A stretch of DNA of 33,348 bases from Lonsdalea britannica. Its GTDB lineage: Bacteria > Pseudomonadota > Gammaproteobacteria > Enterobacterales > Enterobacteriaceae. The notes under the pieces are model-generated. The model had not been told where the DNA came from. It searched no databases and saw only the letters and a program-made list of their open reading frames with translations. Both the position numbers and the translations under genes were made by a program. Location of the stretch: contig NZ_CAMKXG010000007.1 in the NCBI RefSeq assembly GCF_946477055.1, positions 1 to 33,348 on the forward strand, given 5' to 3'. The stretch's first letter is position 1; the number at the start of each line of letters is the position of its first letter. Below, one piece after another: positions 1-8,952 of this stretch.

Positions 1-367
1 AAGGGGTCGGTTTATTCGTTACCAGAGCCATAGGTACGTTGCGAGCGGCCAGCGCTTGCAGCGTGTCTTTGACCCCGGGATACAGCTGGCTGCCAGCATC
101 AACCGTTTCTGCGTAAGCGATGTCAAACTGTTTGCGCGCGGACTGCATCCGCTCAGGCGAAGGGTCAATATTGGCCCAGCGTAGCGCTCGTTCGATGACT
201 TTGTCGGCGCCGTTGCCGATCCAGGTCGTCAGTAAGGCTTCGCCCGGCTCAGGCAGCCCTTGAGACCGCATCGCGCTGTCCAGCGCCTGAGACAAGCCCG
301 GCGCGCTGTTAACCAGCGTGCCGTCCAGGTCGAAAGCCAGCCCGCGCACGGCGTTGTATTCAGCCAT
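1..367 (-). CDS. gph: Phosphoglycolate phosphatase, 5' part (partial at left edge)
   Basis: HAD-superfamily phosphatase that hydrolyses 2-phosphoglycolate, a product of DNA 3'-end repair, to glycolate in the cytoplasm. Only the first 122 codons are in the window; the gene runs off the left edge. Reading the minus strand from an ATG at 367 gives [20 protein letters not shown], which holds HAD motif I (DLDGT, nucleophile Asp near residue 13). The [14 protein letters not shown] cap-domain stretch follows, and motif II (LVTNKPTP) lies at the very edge. The ATG overlaps the 3' end of rpe by 8 nt, so translational coupling is likely, and an AAGG lies about 7 nt upstream of it. rpe-gph order is standard in enterobacteria. 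Identification is firm; motifs III and IV cannot be checked here. Confidence 0.93.
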   Translation of the reverse strand, partial: MAEYNAVRGLAFDLDGTLVNSAPGLSQALDSAMRSQGLPEPGEALLTTWIGNGADKVIERALRWANIDPSPERMQSARKQFDIAYAETVDAGSQLYPGVKDTLQALAARNVPMALVTNKPTP

Positions 368-1037
368 GGGACACCTTCGACAATGCCTGACGCATGCTCT
401 CGATCACCGCCTGATAGTCAGGCTGATTGAAAATCGCCGACCCCGCCACAAACATATCCGCGCCGGCGGTGGCGATCTCACCGATGTTGTCGACTTTGAC
501 GCCGCCGTCGACTTCCAGACGAATGTCGTATCCGCTGTCATCGATGAGCTTACGCACCTGACGCAGTTTGGTGAGCGTAGAGGGAATGAACGATTGGCCG
601 CCGAAGCCGGGGTTGACCGACATCAGCAGAATGATGTCCAGCTTATCCATGACGTAATCCAGACAACTCAATGGCGTCGCCGGGTTCAGCACCAGTCCTG
701 CGCCGCAACCGTGATCTTTAATCAGCTGCAGCGATCGGTCGACGTGCTCTGAGGCTTCTGGATGAAAGGTGATGTAACTGGCGCCAGCTTCGGCAAAGTC
801 CGGGATCAGGCGATCAACCGGCTTAACCATCAGATGTACGTCAATCGGGGCGGTAATGCCGTAATTTCGCAGCGCCTTGAGCACCATCGGTCCCATCGTC
901 AGGTTGGGAACATAATGATTATCCATGACGTCGAAGTGGACGACATCGGCGCCCGCCGCCAGCGCTTTTGCGGTGTCCTCTCCCAGCCGGGCAAAGTCAG
1001 CCGACAATATAGACGGGGCGATTAAAAACGGTTTCAT
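360..1037 (-). CDS. rpe: Ribulose-phosphate 3-epimerase
   Basis: Interconverts D-ribulose 5-phosphate and D-xylulose 5-phosphate in the pentose phosphate pathway; a cytosolic TIM-barrel metalloenzyme. The 225-residue product starts [20 protein letters not shown], the family signature at the N terminus. It also shows [17 protein letters not shown] and the [14 protein letters not shown] motif near the middle, with LEVDGGV and FVAGSAIF (phosphate-binding loop) near the end. I chose the ATG at 1037 rather than the upstream in-frame start at 1082. GGAG lies 6 nt before 1037, and family members start exactly here. The stop overlaps the gph start. It sits 108 nt downstream of dam with no obvious terminator between, as in the E. 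coli aroK-to-trpS operon. Confidence 0.97.
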   Translation of the reverse strand: MKPFLIAPSILSADFARLGEDTAKALAAGADVVHFDVMDNHYVPNLTMGPMVLKALRNYGITAPIDVHLMVKPVDRLIPDFAEAGASYITFHPEASEHVDRSLQLIKDHGCGAGLVLNPATPLSCLDYVMDKLDIILLMSVNPGFGGQSFIPSTLTKLRQVRKLIDDSGYDIRLEVDGGVKVDNIGEIATAGADMFVAGSAIFNQPDYQAVIESMRQALSKVSHG

Positions 1038-1145
1038 TCGCTTCTCCAAACCATCAAGTCTGCATATTGCTGCCGAAGCCACTTCGGGTTTAAAAGGACT
1101 CGTACAGCCTCTGTTTTAGCGATAGCGCGGGGCTTTTCAGCCTGC

Positions 1146-1976
1146 TTACCCTAACTCGACGCCGCGGTACAATGCCAGCAGTTCGTTCACCTTACTGCGG
1201 CCCGCAATGTTGCGGCTAATCGTCCGCCGGGCCTTGACCACGTACAGCGATGAGGCCGACTGATACCACTCGCGCGTCAGCTCCGTATCGTGATTGGAAA
1301 TCAATACCGGTATTTGGCTTTCCGCCGAGAGCTGCTGTGCCAGCAGCGCCAAATCGCGCTGATCGTCGTGATTAAAATTATTGGTGTGGTACGCCGTGAA
1401 ATTCGCGGTGGCGGACAGCGGCGCATAAGGTGGATCGCAATACACCACGGAGCCCTGCTTCGCCTTGGTCAGCGTATCCCGATAGTGCTCGCAGACGAAC
1501 GTGGCGTTTTGAGCCTTTTGCGCAAACCAGCGCAGTTCGTCTTCAGGAAAATAGGGTTTCTTATAACGCCCGAACGGCACGTTAAATTCGCCGCTCATGT
1601 TATACCGGCATAATCCGTTGTAACAGTGGCGGTTGAGATAGAGGAACAGTAACGCGCGTCGGTAAGCGTTGTCGCAAGCATTAAATTCGCTGCGCAACAG
1701 ATAGAAAATGTCCGAGGTATTCATTTCTTGCGTGAATAACTCGCGGGCATCGCGGATGAAATGTTCAGTGTTGGTTTTAACGATATCGTACAGATTGATG
1801 AGATCGCTGTTGATATCGGCCAGGATGTAGTTGTCGTAGTCGGTATTGAGAAACACCGAGCCGGCACCCACAAAGGGTTCGATTAAGCAATCTCCCGCTG
1901 GTAGATATCGGCGAATCTCTTCTACCAGCGGATACTTACCACCAGCCCATTTTAAGAAAGCGCGGTTTTTCTTCAT
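1146..1976 (-). CDS. dam: DNA adenine methyltransferase (GATC-specific)
   Basis: Methylates N6 of adenine in GATC using S-adenosylmethionine. It directs mismatch repair, replication timing and phase-variable gene control. The product is 276 aa, against about 278 aa for E. coli Dam. Class-alpha D12 MTase motifs are in order: FLKWAGGK at residues 7-14, the SAM-binding FVGAGSVFLN at 35-44, and the catalytic DPPY at 181-184. The distal RNGSGEFNVPFG-like segment is seen as RYNMSGEFNVPFGRY near residues 124-138. The ATG at 1976 has only a weak ribosome site, which is usual for dam. It lies 77 nt downstream of damX, in the aroK-aroB-damX-dam-rpe-gph order. Confidence 0.97.
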   Translation of the reverse strand: MKKNRAFLKWAGGKYPLVEEIRRYLPAGDCLIEPFVGAGSVFLNTDYDNYILADINSDLINLYDIVKTNTEHFIRDARELFTQEMNTSDIFYLLRSEFNACDNAYRRALLFLYLNRHCYNGLCRYNMSGEFNVPFGRYKKPYFPEDELRWFAQKAQNATFVCEHYRDTLTKAKQGSVVYCDPPYAPLSATANFTAYHTNNFNHDDQRDLALLAQQLSAESQIPVLISNHDTELTREWYQSASSLYVVKARRTISRNIAGRSKVNELLALYRGVELG

Positions 1977-2053
1977 GCCGTCGTTAGTTACTCATACTTT
2001 TCAGAGCCGCGGATTGTACTCTGTTTCAGACAGCACATCAGGGCTAATTGGTG

Positions 2054-3061
2054 TTACTTGCTCAAGTCCTGCTTCACCTGACGGATCGGCTTAACCCATG
2101 GTTTCTTGGCCTGAACATCGGCTGGCAGTGATGCAACGGCTCGTTTGGCTTCATCTGAAGAGGCGTAAACGCCGCTCACAAGCACATACCAGGGTTTACC
2201 ATCTCGTTGAGTCTGATAGACCCAATAATTCGTCAGTCGTTGCGATTTGGCATAGGCCTGCAGCGAGCTTTCGCGAGACGCACCGCTCAGTTGAAGCGTA
2301 AAGTGGCTGGCCGGTGCGTTTTTAATCGAACCATTAGCCTGAGCGCCGCCAGCAGGTAAAACTGACTTTCCTGATGGTGCTGGCGTGATGGCTGTCGTCG
2401 GCGCGTTGGACACGCTGCTGTTTTTAGCGGGAGCCTTGTGCGACGAGCCAGTGGCGTCTGTATGACGCGGTTTCTCTGTGCCGGGGCGGAGAGCCGTCGT
2501 CGTCTCACGCGGAGGGCGAGCTTTGCTGCCAGGTGATACTGAGGCCGGCGAAGTCGGCAACGTCACGTCTGTTTGTACCAAGGCATTTAACTGCTGCTGT
2601 TGCTGCGGCTGAGAGAGCGTATCCATCATGTTGCCCGGCAGCTCAATACGCTGCTGGTTCTTGTCCTGAGCGGGCAACGGCGCCTGAGTCGGCGCTTCGG
2701 CCACCGGAGGCGCACTCAAAGACTGTGGCTCACCAGCCTGTGTCTGGCCCGGAAGCGACGTCTGTGGTGCAGCAGGCGCGGTTGCATCAGCCGGTGAAGC
2801 CGAAGGCGATGAAAGCGCAATATTCTTCGAACCGCCGCCAGACGCCGCGGGCGGCGTCGCATCTTTACTCGGCGACTGAAGCGCAGCCCCGACGGCGACA
2901 ATCAGCAATACCAGCACGATAATGCCGATGCCAATCATGACATGCTGTTTGGATAGCGCCACGCTGGGCAGGGTCAATCCCTGCTTTCTCTTCTGCTGGC
3001 GCTGTGGCCGACGATCGCTGGTATCCGGCTTCAGCTCGTCTTCCGGATTGAACTCACCCAT
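2054..3061 (-). CDS. damX: Cell-division protein DamX (SPOR domain)
   Basis: Bitopic inner-membrane protein recruited to the septal ring through a SPOR domain that binds denuded glycan strands. The 335-residue product has a charged cytoplasmic N terminus (MGEFNPEDELKPDTSDRRPQ) and one membrane segment at about residues 41-62. A long low-complexity Ala/Pro/Ser/Thr/Gln-rich periplasmic linker (about 63-250) follows, with a Q5 run near residue 156. A C-terminal SPOR domain spans about 252-335 (HFTLQLSGAS...WYVLVSGVYASSDEAKRAVA). E. coli DamX is about 428 aa, so the linker is clearly shorter here; SPOR linkers vary freely in length. The ATG at 3061 is preceded by a strong GGAGGGG. It follows aroB by 127 nt. 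Confidence 0.93.
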   Translation of the reverse strand: MGEFNPEDELKPDTSDRRPQRQQKRKQGLTLPSVALSKQHVMIGIGIIVLVLLIVAVGAALQSPSKDATPPAASGGGSKNIALSSPSASPADATAPAAPQTSLPGQTQAGEPQSLSAPPVAEAPTQAPLPAQDKNQQRIELPGNMMDTLSQPQQQQQLNALVQTDVTLPTSPASVSPGSKARPPRETTTALRPGTEKPRHTDATGSSHKAPAKNSSVSNAPTTAITPAPSGKSVLPAGGAQANGSIKNAPASHFTLQLSGASRESSLQAYAKSQRLTNYWVYQTQRDGKPWYVLVSGVYASSDEAKRAVASLPADVQAKKPWVKPIRQVKQDLSK

Positions 3062-3188
3062 CTATACCCCTCCAACTGAACGGCAGCTGCTCGTGGTGAT
3101 GCAACCGCCGCGAATAGCTATATCATCAGGTATCATAGTACAAATAAAAACCATCGCCCCTACAGGGAGACTTATCACTAAGTCTATG

Positions 3189-4274
3189 TCAGGAAAGGCA
3201 ATCAGCAATGGAAGCCAGAACCACATCATGGGTGACGCCGCTGCGTATCTCGGCCTGACCAATAGCTGTCGGCAATATCAGACGCAGCTCACCACCCAAT
3301 ACTTTTTTGTCGCGCATCATGTGCGGCAGATAAGACTCAGGGGTCATAGAAGCTGGCCCCGTAATCGGCAGCCCGGCTCGCGTCAACAGGGCTTTGATGC
3401 GATCAACGTCTGCCGAGTCCAGCAGGCCGAGGCGACGTGCAGCCTGTGCGGCCATGACCGTCCCCACCGCCACGGCTTCGCCATGCAGCCAGTTGCCGTA
3501 ACCCATTTCAGCTTCAATCGCATGGCCGTAAGTGTGGCCTAAATTCAGCAAGGCGCGCAGGCCGTTTTCACGTTCATCGGCCGCGACGACTTCAGCCTTG
3601 AGTTCACAGCAACGTCGAATACAGTAAGCCACCGAGGCGTTATCTAGAGCGCGCACTGCGTCGATATGAGTTTCCAGCCAGGCAAAAAAGTCGCTGTCGA
3701 ATACGATGCCGTATTTGATGACTTCGGCCAGACCAGAGGAAAGTTCGTTGGCGGGCAGCGTTTTCAGACAGTCGATATCTATCACGACGGATGCCGGTTG
3801 ATAGAAAGCGCCAATCATGTTTTTGCCTAAAGGATGATTCACCGCGGTTTTACCACCGACGGATGAATCGACCTGAGCCAAGAGAGAGGTAGGAACCTGA
3901 ATGAAGCGAACGCCGCGCTGATAGCAGGCCGCCGCGAAACCGGTTAAATCACCGATAACGCCGCCGCCCAGCGCCACCAACGTGGTGTCCCTGCCATGGG
4001 GTTTCTCCAATAGCGCGGAGAAGACCTGATCAAGCACCGTCAGAGATTTGTACTTCTCTCCGTCGGGAAGAATCACTTGATCAACCCGCCCCCCTGCGTC
4101 TTCCAAGACGGTCCGCACAGCGTCCAGATAGAGCGGCGCCAATGTGTCATTGGTCACCAACATAACCTGTTCGCCCGCTTTTAACGGCAAAAAAGAGTCT
4201 GCGTTGCTGAATAATCCAGCGGCTATCGTAATGGGATAACTGCGTTCCCCGAGAGTGACGATAATTCTTTCCAT
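3189..4274 (-). CDS. aroB: 3-dehydroquinate synthase
   Basis: Second step of the shikimate pathway: DAHP to 3-dehydroquinate with loss of phosphate, needing NAD+ and a divalent metal. The product is 361 aa, the usual length. Visible motifs are the nucleotide-binding [19 protein letters not shown], followed by [24 protein letters not shown] (substrate phosphate site) and [27 protein letters not shown] and [10 protein letters not shown] supply the metal-binding histidines. The ATG at 4274 gives [15 protein letters not shown], the usual enterobacterial start. It follows aroK by 52 nt and is read from the aroK promoter region. Confidence 0.97.
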   Translation of the reverse strand: MERIIVTLGERSYPITIAAGLFSNADSFLPLKAGEQVMLVTNDTLAPLYLDAVRTVLEDAGGRVDQVILPDGEKYKSLTVLDQVFSALLEKPHGRDTTLVALGGGVIGDLTGFAAACYQRGVRFIQVPTSLLAQVDSSVGGKTAVNHPLGKNMIGAFYQPASVVIDIDCLKTLPANELSSGLAEVIKYGIVFDSDFFAWLETHIDAVRALDNASVAYCIRRCCELKAEVVAADERENGLRALLNLGHTYGHAIEAEMGYGNWLHGEAVAVGTVMAAQAARRLGLLDSADVDRIKALLTRAGLPITGPASMTPESYLPHMMRDKKVLGGELRLILPTAIGQAEIRSGVTHDVVLASIADCLS

Positions 4275-4326
4275 GCGCGTTCCATGACCTGTCGGAAGCC
4301 CGTAGAGTGCAGGCGGCTATACAAAA

Positions 4327-4848
4327 TCAGTTGTTTTCCAGCATGCTGATGATCTGGTTGGCAACTACCTTGGCGCTTTGTTCATCGGTGCGAATCGTAA
4401 TGTCTGCGATTTCTTCGTACAGTGGATTACGTTCTCTCGCTAACGCTTCCAGTACTTCGCGCGGAGGGGCCTCAACCTGCAACAACGGGCGCTTTTTATC
4501 GCGCTGCGTGCGGGCTAACTGCTTCTCGATGGTGGTTTCCAGATACACGACAACGCCTCGCGCAGAAAGGCGATTGCGGGTTTCGCGTGTTTTCACCGAA
4601 CCGCCGCCGGTTGCTAGCACGATCCCTTGTTTCTCCGTCAATTCATTAATGACTTTCTCTTCGCGCTCGCGGAAGCCTTCTTCGCCTTCCACATCAAATA
4701 CCCAGCCCACATCAGCCCCGGTACGTCGCTCAATTTCTTGATCGGAGTCGAAGAACTCCATGTTGAGTTGCTGAGCTAACTGACGGCCAATAGTGCTTTT
4801 GCCGGCACCCATAGGCCCAACCAGAAAGATATTGCGTTTCTCTGCCAT
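4327..4848 (-). CDS. aroK: Shikimate kinase I
   Basis: Phosphorylates shikimate at the 3-hydroxyl with ATP in the shikimate pathway. The 173-residue product from the ATG at 4848 ([19 protein letters not shown]) equals the E. coli length. The Walker A loop GPMGAGKST is at residues 11-19. [16 protein letters not shown] (substrate Asp/Arg) and ATGGGSV (Walker B-like GGG) follow, and [13 protein letters not shown] holds the lid-to-C-terminal Arg. The frame stays open upstream to another ATG at 4896, adding 16 codons. I kept 4848 because the family starts there, although no clear Shine-Dalgarno precedes it (it is preceded by ACCAAAAAA). First gene of the aroK-aroB-damX-dam-rpe-gph cluster. Confidence 0.95.
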   Translation of the reverse strand: MAEKRNIFLVGPMGAGKSTIGRQLAQQLNMEFFDSDQEIERRTGADVGWVFDVEGEEGFREREEKVINELTEKQGIVLATGGGSVKTRETRNRLSARGVVVYLETTIEKQLARTQRDKKRPLLQVEAPPREVLEALARERNPLYEEIADITIRTDEQSAKVVANQIISMLENN

Positions 4849-5164
4849 TTTTTTGGTATTACTAAGAAATTCGTTAATGATAACCCGCCCCGCCATGTAA
4901 CCTGCGGCGGAACCTAAACTGAAACCTCATGAGCGATAGTGCGAGAATCAGACAAAAAATTATCTCAATACTCAGGGTAGTTTGGCAACCTAATAAAATT
5001 TCACATTATCCAAATAAGGATGATGTAAGTTATCGACATCGCCGATGGAACGACACTTCAGTACTCAATTCGCTAATCCTTGTATGCTAAAACCGCCGCA
5101 TCGTCAAACGGTGAACGGAATTATTGATAAATTGCATAGTTTTCCTTCGTCACAACCGATAACG
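4849..5164. other. Intergenic stretch between hofQ and aroK
   Basis: About 316 AT-rich bases with no credible gene. It holds the candidate aroK promoter (4952-4988) and an in-frame 16-codon extension of aroK (4849-4896). I see no hairpin plus T-run after hofQ, so some read-through from the hof genes into aroK is possible. Confidence 0.6.
4952..4988 (-). promoter_or_regulatory. Candidate sigma70 promoter for aroK operon
   Basis: On the minus strand a TTGCCA box (4983-4988, five of six matches to TTGACA) and a GATAAT box (4959-4964, five of six matches to TATAAT) are separated by 18 bases. Transcription would start near 4952 and leave a leader of about 100 nt before aroK. E. coli aroK also has promoters just upstream, so position and strand fit. 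This is read by eye and not scored by a matrix. Confidence 0.55.
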
Positions 5165-6454
5165 CTATAAATCGCTCCGTGGCGCGTCGTGAATAAGCGT
5201 TGGCGTGATGAAGATCACCAGCTCGCGCCGCGTATTTTGCTGACTGCGGTTTTTAAATAAGCCGCCCACGACCGGTAAGTTACCCAGACCGGGTACTCGA
5301 TTTTCAGCCTGATTTTTCTGCTGCTGAAAAATACCACCTAATACAATTGTTTCACCGTCGGTGACCGTTACCTGCGTTTGGATCTCCTGCTTATCAATCG
5401 CCAGTATCTCTCCTTCGCCCTGTTTTATGGCTCTTCCCGGCATGTTTTGGCTGATGAGCAGATTCAGGCTGATCCGGTTTTGAGGTAGTACGCGCGGCGT
5501 CACTTCCATGCCTAGTACCGCTTCTTTAAACTCTATCGACGTCGAACCGCTCGCGCCGCTCGACACCTGATAAGGGATCTCGGTCCCCTGCTTGATGCTG
5601 GCCGTCTGGCGATGAGCGGTAAACAGCCGCGGACTGGCGATAATCTCCACCGCGTTTTCCTGTTCCAGCGCCTGCAACTCCAGATCTAGCAGTCGGCCGT
5701 CAAGCCGGGCGAGATGAAAGCCCGCTTTAATGGCGGGCGTCGTTACCGGCAGATCGATCGCAAAACGATTCACGCCAGGGGCTTTACCCGCGTCCACGCG
5801 TTCACCCAACCCCCAGTTCACCCCCAACGACTCCAGCTGTTCGCTGCCTATCGTCACGATATGAGCCGTCAGTTGCACCTGTGCCAGCGGTTTGTCCATT
5901 TCAAGAATCCAGGACTGAATCTCCGTGATCGCCGCCGCTTCATCCCTTATCAGTAATGTGTTGGTGCGTTTATCCGCCGCGACTCGCCCCCGTTCACTCA
6001 ACAACGTGCCGCGCTGCCCCTGCAAACTGGCGGCGACGTCGCTCGCCTCCGCATAGTGCAGCATGAAAGACGCACTCTTCAGGGGTTCCGCGCGCTGAGA
6101 TGCTTGCTCTGCCGGCGGCATGTCCGACAGGTTTCCACGGGGATAGACCATCAGTACATCGCCTTCCCGCTCCACCGTCAGACCGGCCATTTTCAGCGTG
6201 ATATCCATCGCCTGCTGCCAGGGAACATTATCCAACTGAAGGCTGATATTTCCCTCCACGCCCGGCGCAACGACAAGATTCAATCGCTGATGCTCCGCCA
6301 GCGCCTGCAACACGCGCGAGACCGGAACATCGTCGAAAGCCAGCGAGACGGGGAGCGCATCCTGCGCCAGGACAGGTTGATTAACGCAGAGACACGCCAG
6401 CAGAACACCGCGAACCATCGCTATTCGCATTCGTAAAACCCGGCAATACATCAT
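5165..6454 (-). CDS. hofQ: Secretin-family outer-membrane pore HofQ (PilQ-like)
   Basis: Outer-membrane secretin homologous to PilQ/ComE, which in other bacteria forms the pore for type IV pili or for uptake of DNA as a nutrient. From the ATG at 6454 the product is 429 aa. It has a signal peptide ending near VNQPVLAQ, followed by a secretin/TonB short domain (LAFDDVPVSRVLQALAEHQRLN). An N1-type domain comes next (ASFMLHYAEASDVAASLQ), and then the secretin core, with VTDGETIVLGG and VPGLGNLPVVGGLFK near the C terminus. I chose 6454 because AAGGAG lies 7 nt upstream and the ATG overlaps the hofP stop (ATGA). The in-frame ATG at 6451 is nearly as good. Earlier in-frame codons back to 6517 lie inside hofP and are unlikely to be used. 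Confidence 0.92.
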   Translation of the reverse strand: MMYCRVLRMRIAMVRGVLLACLCVNQPVLAQDALPVSLAFDDVPVSRVLQALAEHQRLNLVVAPGVEGNISLQLDNVPWQQAMDITLKMAGLTVEREGDVLMVYPRGNLSDMPPAEQASQRAEPLKSASFMLHYAEASDVAASLQGQRGTLLSERGRVAADKRTNTLLIRDEAAAITEIQSWILEMDKPLAQVQLTAHIVTIGSEQLESLGVNWGLGERVDAGKAPGVNRFAIDLPVTTPAIKAGFHLARLDGRLLDLELQALEQENAVEIIASPRLFTAHRQTASIKQGTEIPYQVSSGASGSTSIEFKEAVLGMEVTPRVLPQNRISLNLLISQNMPGRAIKQGEGEILAIDKQEIQTQVTVTDGETIVLGGIFQQQKNQAENRVPGLGNLPVVGGLFKNRSQQNTRRELVIFITPTLIHDAPRSDL

Positions 6455-6861
6455 GGCACAACTCCTTGTGACCAGTCGGAAAACGGCGAAGACAGTGGAA
6501 TTTCCGAAACAGGGCAATCGCCCTGCAAAGGAGACAGCCGCAGCATGCCATGCGCATGATCCAGTTGCGCCACGATGCCGTCAGTAGGCGGTACAGTCTC
6601 GTCATACTTCACCCTCAGCCACACATTTCCCGCCTGTTTGACCCACCCTACCCAGCGAGAGGTATCACCAACCAGTCCTTGCAGCCGCCACTGCGCCGTG
6701 GATGCGGGCATAACGCAGTGCGCTGTCTGCGGCTGAAACGGATCCCTCTCATCCTCCGACGTCAGCGCAGCAGGCACTGCGTCCCCCGAAATCAACGTTA
6801 GCGACAGGCAAGCGAGCGCGACGTACGTTTTTCCGTTGAAAAAGCCTGAGTCCCTTGCCAT
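6451..6861 (-). CDS. hofP: HofP, PilP-like pilus assembly/DNA-utilisation protein
   Basis: Small secreted protein of the HofP family, analogous in position to PilP, the inner-membrane lipoprotein that links PilNO to the PilQ secretin. The 136-residue product has an N-terminal hydrophobic export signal (about residues 12-31, TYVALACLSLTLISGDAVPA). The RDPFQP motif typical of PilP/GspC-type proteins follows at about residues 39-44. The rest is a small beta-rich domain (QWRLQGLVGDTSRWVGWVKQ). No lipobox cysteine is seen. Its ATG at 6861 overlaps the hofO stop by one base (TAATG), and its stop overlaps the hofQ start. Sequence conservation in this family is low, so the call rests on the motif and the cluster position. 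Confidence 0.82.
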   Translation of the reverse strand: MARDSGFFNGKTYVALACLSLTLISGDAVPAALTSEDERDPFQPQTAHCVMPASTAQWRLQGLVGDTSRWVGWVKQAGNVWLRVKYDETVPPTDGIVAQLDHAHGMLRLSPLQGDCPVSEIPLSSPFSDWSQGVVP

Positions 6862-7406
6862 TACGGTCCTCGCTTTTCAGGCGAGGGAGGATGCAGTAGT
6901 AGTTCGGTACGAATGCCCTCCTCCGTACGCCTCATCACCAGTCGGTCGATGCGGGGAACAACGTTGGAAGCGTTGAGCCGGGTAATAAACCGTCTTATGC
7001 CCACATAGTCAGCATTAAAGACCAGCAGCCATCGGTTTTCCTCGCTGTCACCACCGTCAGGAGAGTGCGGGGACCAGGAGATGAGCTGTCCGCCGGACTC
7101 ATGTAACGCTTCAGTGGGTAATCCAATGCCAGACTGCCAACGATGATTCTCCAACGGCCGTGCCGCTGAACGGGATGGCAAAGCGACCGGAGCTGGCAAC
7201 CCCGCCAGCCTTTTCTGCCACTGTACGACCGACTCCTGCTCTCTTTGCCGCTATTCCTGCAATAACGCCGTTTGCTGACGTAATCCGCTGTTCACCGTGC
7301 CCCAAAACACCAGCGAAAGCGCCGCGACCAGCCCGCATTGTGTCGTTAACAGCGTGCGCATTGGAGTACTGAACCACCGACAAACGAAGGGAGAGACATG
7401 CCTCAT
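6861..7406 (-). pseudogene. hofO: hofO (PilO-like) interrupted by one in-frame TAG
   Basis: Homologue of PilO, the inner-membrane partner of PilN. Read on the minus strand from the ATG at 7406, which overlaps the hofN stop as ATGA, the frame gives 51 codons and then an amber TAG at 7251-7253 (codon 52). It then stays open for 129 more codons to the TAA at 6861. The first part has a membrane segment (about residues 20-38, LLTTQCGLVAALSLVFWGT). After the TAG come coiled-coil residues (RQREQESVVQWQKRLAG) and a PilO-like C-terminal domain (GGQLISWSPHS...WLLVFNADYVGIRRFITRLN). The full frame is 182 codons, against 146 aa in E. coli HofO. A single C-to-T change from CAG (Gln) would explain it. Restart from the TTG at 7199 or suppression of amber is possible but unsupported. 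Confidence 0.82.
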
Positions 7407-7978
7407 TTTTCCTTTCTCCCAACAGGCGTCACACCATGGGTACTCTCTGTTTTCCCCAACTGCAGCGTAAATTCCAGCAATGCCGCGTCAGTCGAATGTC
7501 GACGGGTTTGTCGAAGTACGGGACCAGCAGCCAGCGGTTGACCGGCCAGACGTCTGGAGAAATCGACAATCGCCTGATAGTGATGGCTGACACCTGACAG
7601 CAGCAGACCGTGTTCGCTATCGCTGATTTCCGTTAGCCATAGCGCCTCCGGCATCAGCCGGGGCAGGTGTTTTAAGAGCTCCTGGTAGCGCCGATTGTGG
7701 CGTTGCCCCTGTTCACTCAACGTCTGCTGGACCTGTTCCGCCGCCTGTTGCTGAGTGTTCTCAAGAACGCGTTGATACTGCGCCTCATGGACTAGTCTGG
7801 CCGATTGCAATTGAGCAATGCGCTGCGCCAGCATGGCATGCTGCCGTTGAGAGGTCAGGTAGTCTCCCGCGATGACAAACGCCGCTATCGCAAGCTGCGC
7901 CGTCAACAGCAGGCTCCACAGGCGCATACGCCGAATTAGCTGCCGACGGCGCCAGGGAAGCAGATTGACCATTGGCAT
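7403..7978 (-). CDS. hofN: HofN, PilN-like pilus assembly protein
   Basis: Inner-membrane protein homologous to PilN, which bridges cytoplasmic PilM and periplasmic PilO. The 191-residue product begins MPMVNLLPWRRRQLIRRMRL. The NLLPWR stretch is the PilN signature that contacts PilM. One membrane segment follows at about residues 19-38, then a Gln-rich coiled coil (about 40-100). A ferredoxin-like C-terminal domain (ALWLTEISDSEHGLLLSGVSHHYQAIVDFSRRL) ends the protein. The ATG at 7978 overlaps the hofM stop (ATGA); an ATG two codons later is the alternative. It ends within the start of hofO. Close to E. coli HofN (179 aa) in length and layout. Confidence 0.87.
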   Translation of the reverse strand: MPMVNLLPWRRRQLIRRMRLWSLLLTAQLAIAAFVIAGDYLTSQRQHAMLAQRIAQLQSARLVHEAQYQRVLENTQQQAAEQVQQTLSEQGQRHNRRYQELLKHLPRLMPEALWLTEISDSEHGLLLSGVSHHYQAIVDFSRRLAGQPLAAGPVLRQTRRHSTDAALLEFTLQLGKTESTHGVTPVGRKEK

Positions 7979-8838
7979 CAGTCATCCCCCGGACGCAGCG
8001 CCAATCCGGCCGCGATCGCAAACGTCGACGGCTCCGTCGGCAACGGCGGTTGCTGATAGCTGAATGCCGCCAGCGGCGACCACGGGATCAGGCGTTCCGC
8101 GTCACCGATATCCGTATTCGGAACCGACGAACTCAGGTAAACCGGATAATGCGCAGAGGCCGGAAAACGCTCGTCTATCTCGCGGATATAATCGAATAGC
8201 GTGGCATGCTCGCCCGAGTCTTGCGATGTGAACGTACCGAAGTCTAGCGGTTGTCCGACTGGCGAGATCCACAGCCAGCTGTCCTCGAAGCGGTGCAACA
8301 GCGGCGCATGGGGAGAAATCCCAACCTGTCTGGCCACACAGCGAAGGGCGCAGGGACTGATATCCACTACGTCGGCATACAGCCCGGCACGGGCGAGACA
8401 GGACAACCATGCTGTTAGCGCGGTCTTCCTCGCAGCCGTCACCAGTACTGTATCGGGAGTGTGCGGGTCGTCTCGATAGTCGAGCGCCAACGCATCCCGA
8501 CTCACCGGAAGCGTGCGCGACGCCATCTTTTCGATATATCCGCTACGTTCCGGCTCACGCAATCGGGGATCGGGCGCCGCCATTCGCTGTTGAAATATCA
8601 GCGCAGGCGGCAGTGCGATGCGCAAAGAAATGAAGCGCGGCAATTCCCGCCGCCATTGATGAAGCACCTCACAAAGTGAGTCTGGATCATGTAGACTACC
8701 GGCGCGTAACGTATCGCCCGGCAACGGTAATTGCCACCAGTGGCGCAGTTGCCAGCCATCACGGCGACGTTGCACCGCCAGAGCGCGCACGACGCCATTT
8801 TGTATATCCAATCCAACCCGCCAGATGTGGTAAGCCAT
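7978..8838 (-). CDS. hofM: HofM, PilM-like ATPase-fold protein
   Basis: Cytoplasmic actin-fold protein of the PilM family, which in type IV pilus and DNA-uptake systems binds the N terminus of PilN. The 286-residue product starts MAYHIWRVGLDIQNGVVRAL, a PilM-type first strand (GLDIQNG). It later shows DALALDYRDDP, VLVTAARKTALTAWLSCLARAGL and VVDISPCALRCVARQVG, and ends FAIAAGLALR, as in PilM proteins. AAGGAG lies 8 nt before the ATG at 8838. It is the first gene of hofMNOPQ and diverges from mrcA across 114 nt. In E. coli this cluster is needed for use of DNA as a carbon source. Confidence 0.88.
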   Translation of the reverse strand: MAYHIWRVGLDIQNGVVRALAVQRRRDGWQLRHWWQLPLPGDTLRAGSLHDPDSLCEVLHQWRRELPRFISLRIALPPALIFQQRMAAPDPRLREPERSGYIEKMASRTLPVSRDALALDYRDDPHTPDTVLVTAARKTALTAWLSCLARAGLYADVVDISPCALRCVARQVGISPHAPLLHRFEDSWLWISPVGQPLDFGTFTSQDSGEHATLFDYIREIDERFPASAHYPVYLSSSVPNTDIGDAERLIPWSPLAAFSYQQPPLPTEPSTFAIAAGLALRPGDD

Positions 8839-8952
8839 GTTCGATCTCCTTATCGTCAGCTAAAAGAACGTGTTCTCATTGCTGGCTTACCTTTATACTT
8901 AGCGCCCGATTGCTTATAAACTATTCAACCGCTACTGAATGGAAAATCTCAG

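Noticed and set aside
7111..7422. 103-codon minus-strand frame across the hofO region
   Set aside because: It is out of frame with the PilO-like similarity, which continues on both sides of the TAG in another frame. A frameshift in place of the nonsense codon is therefore not needed.
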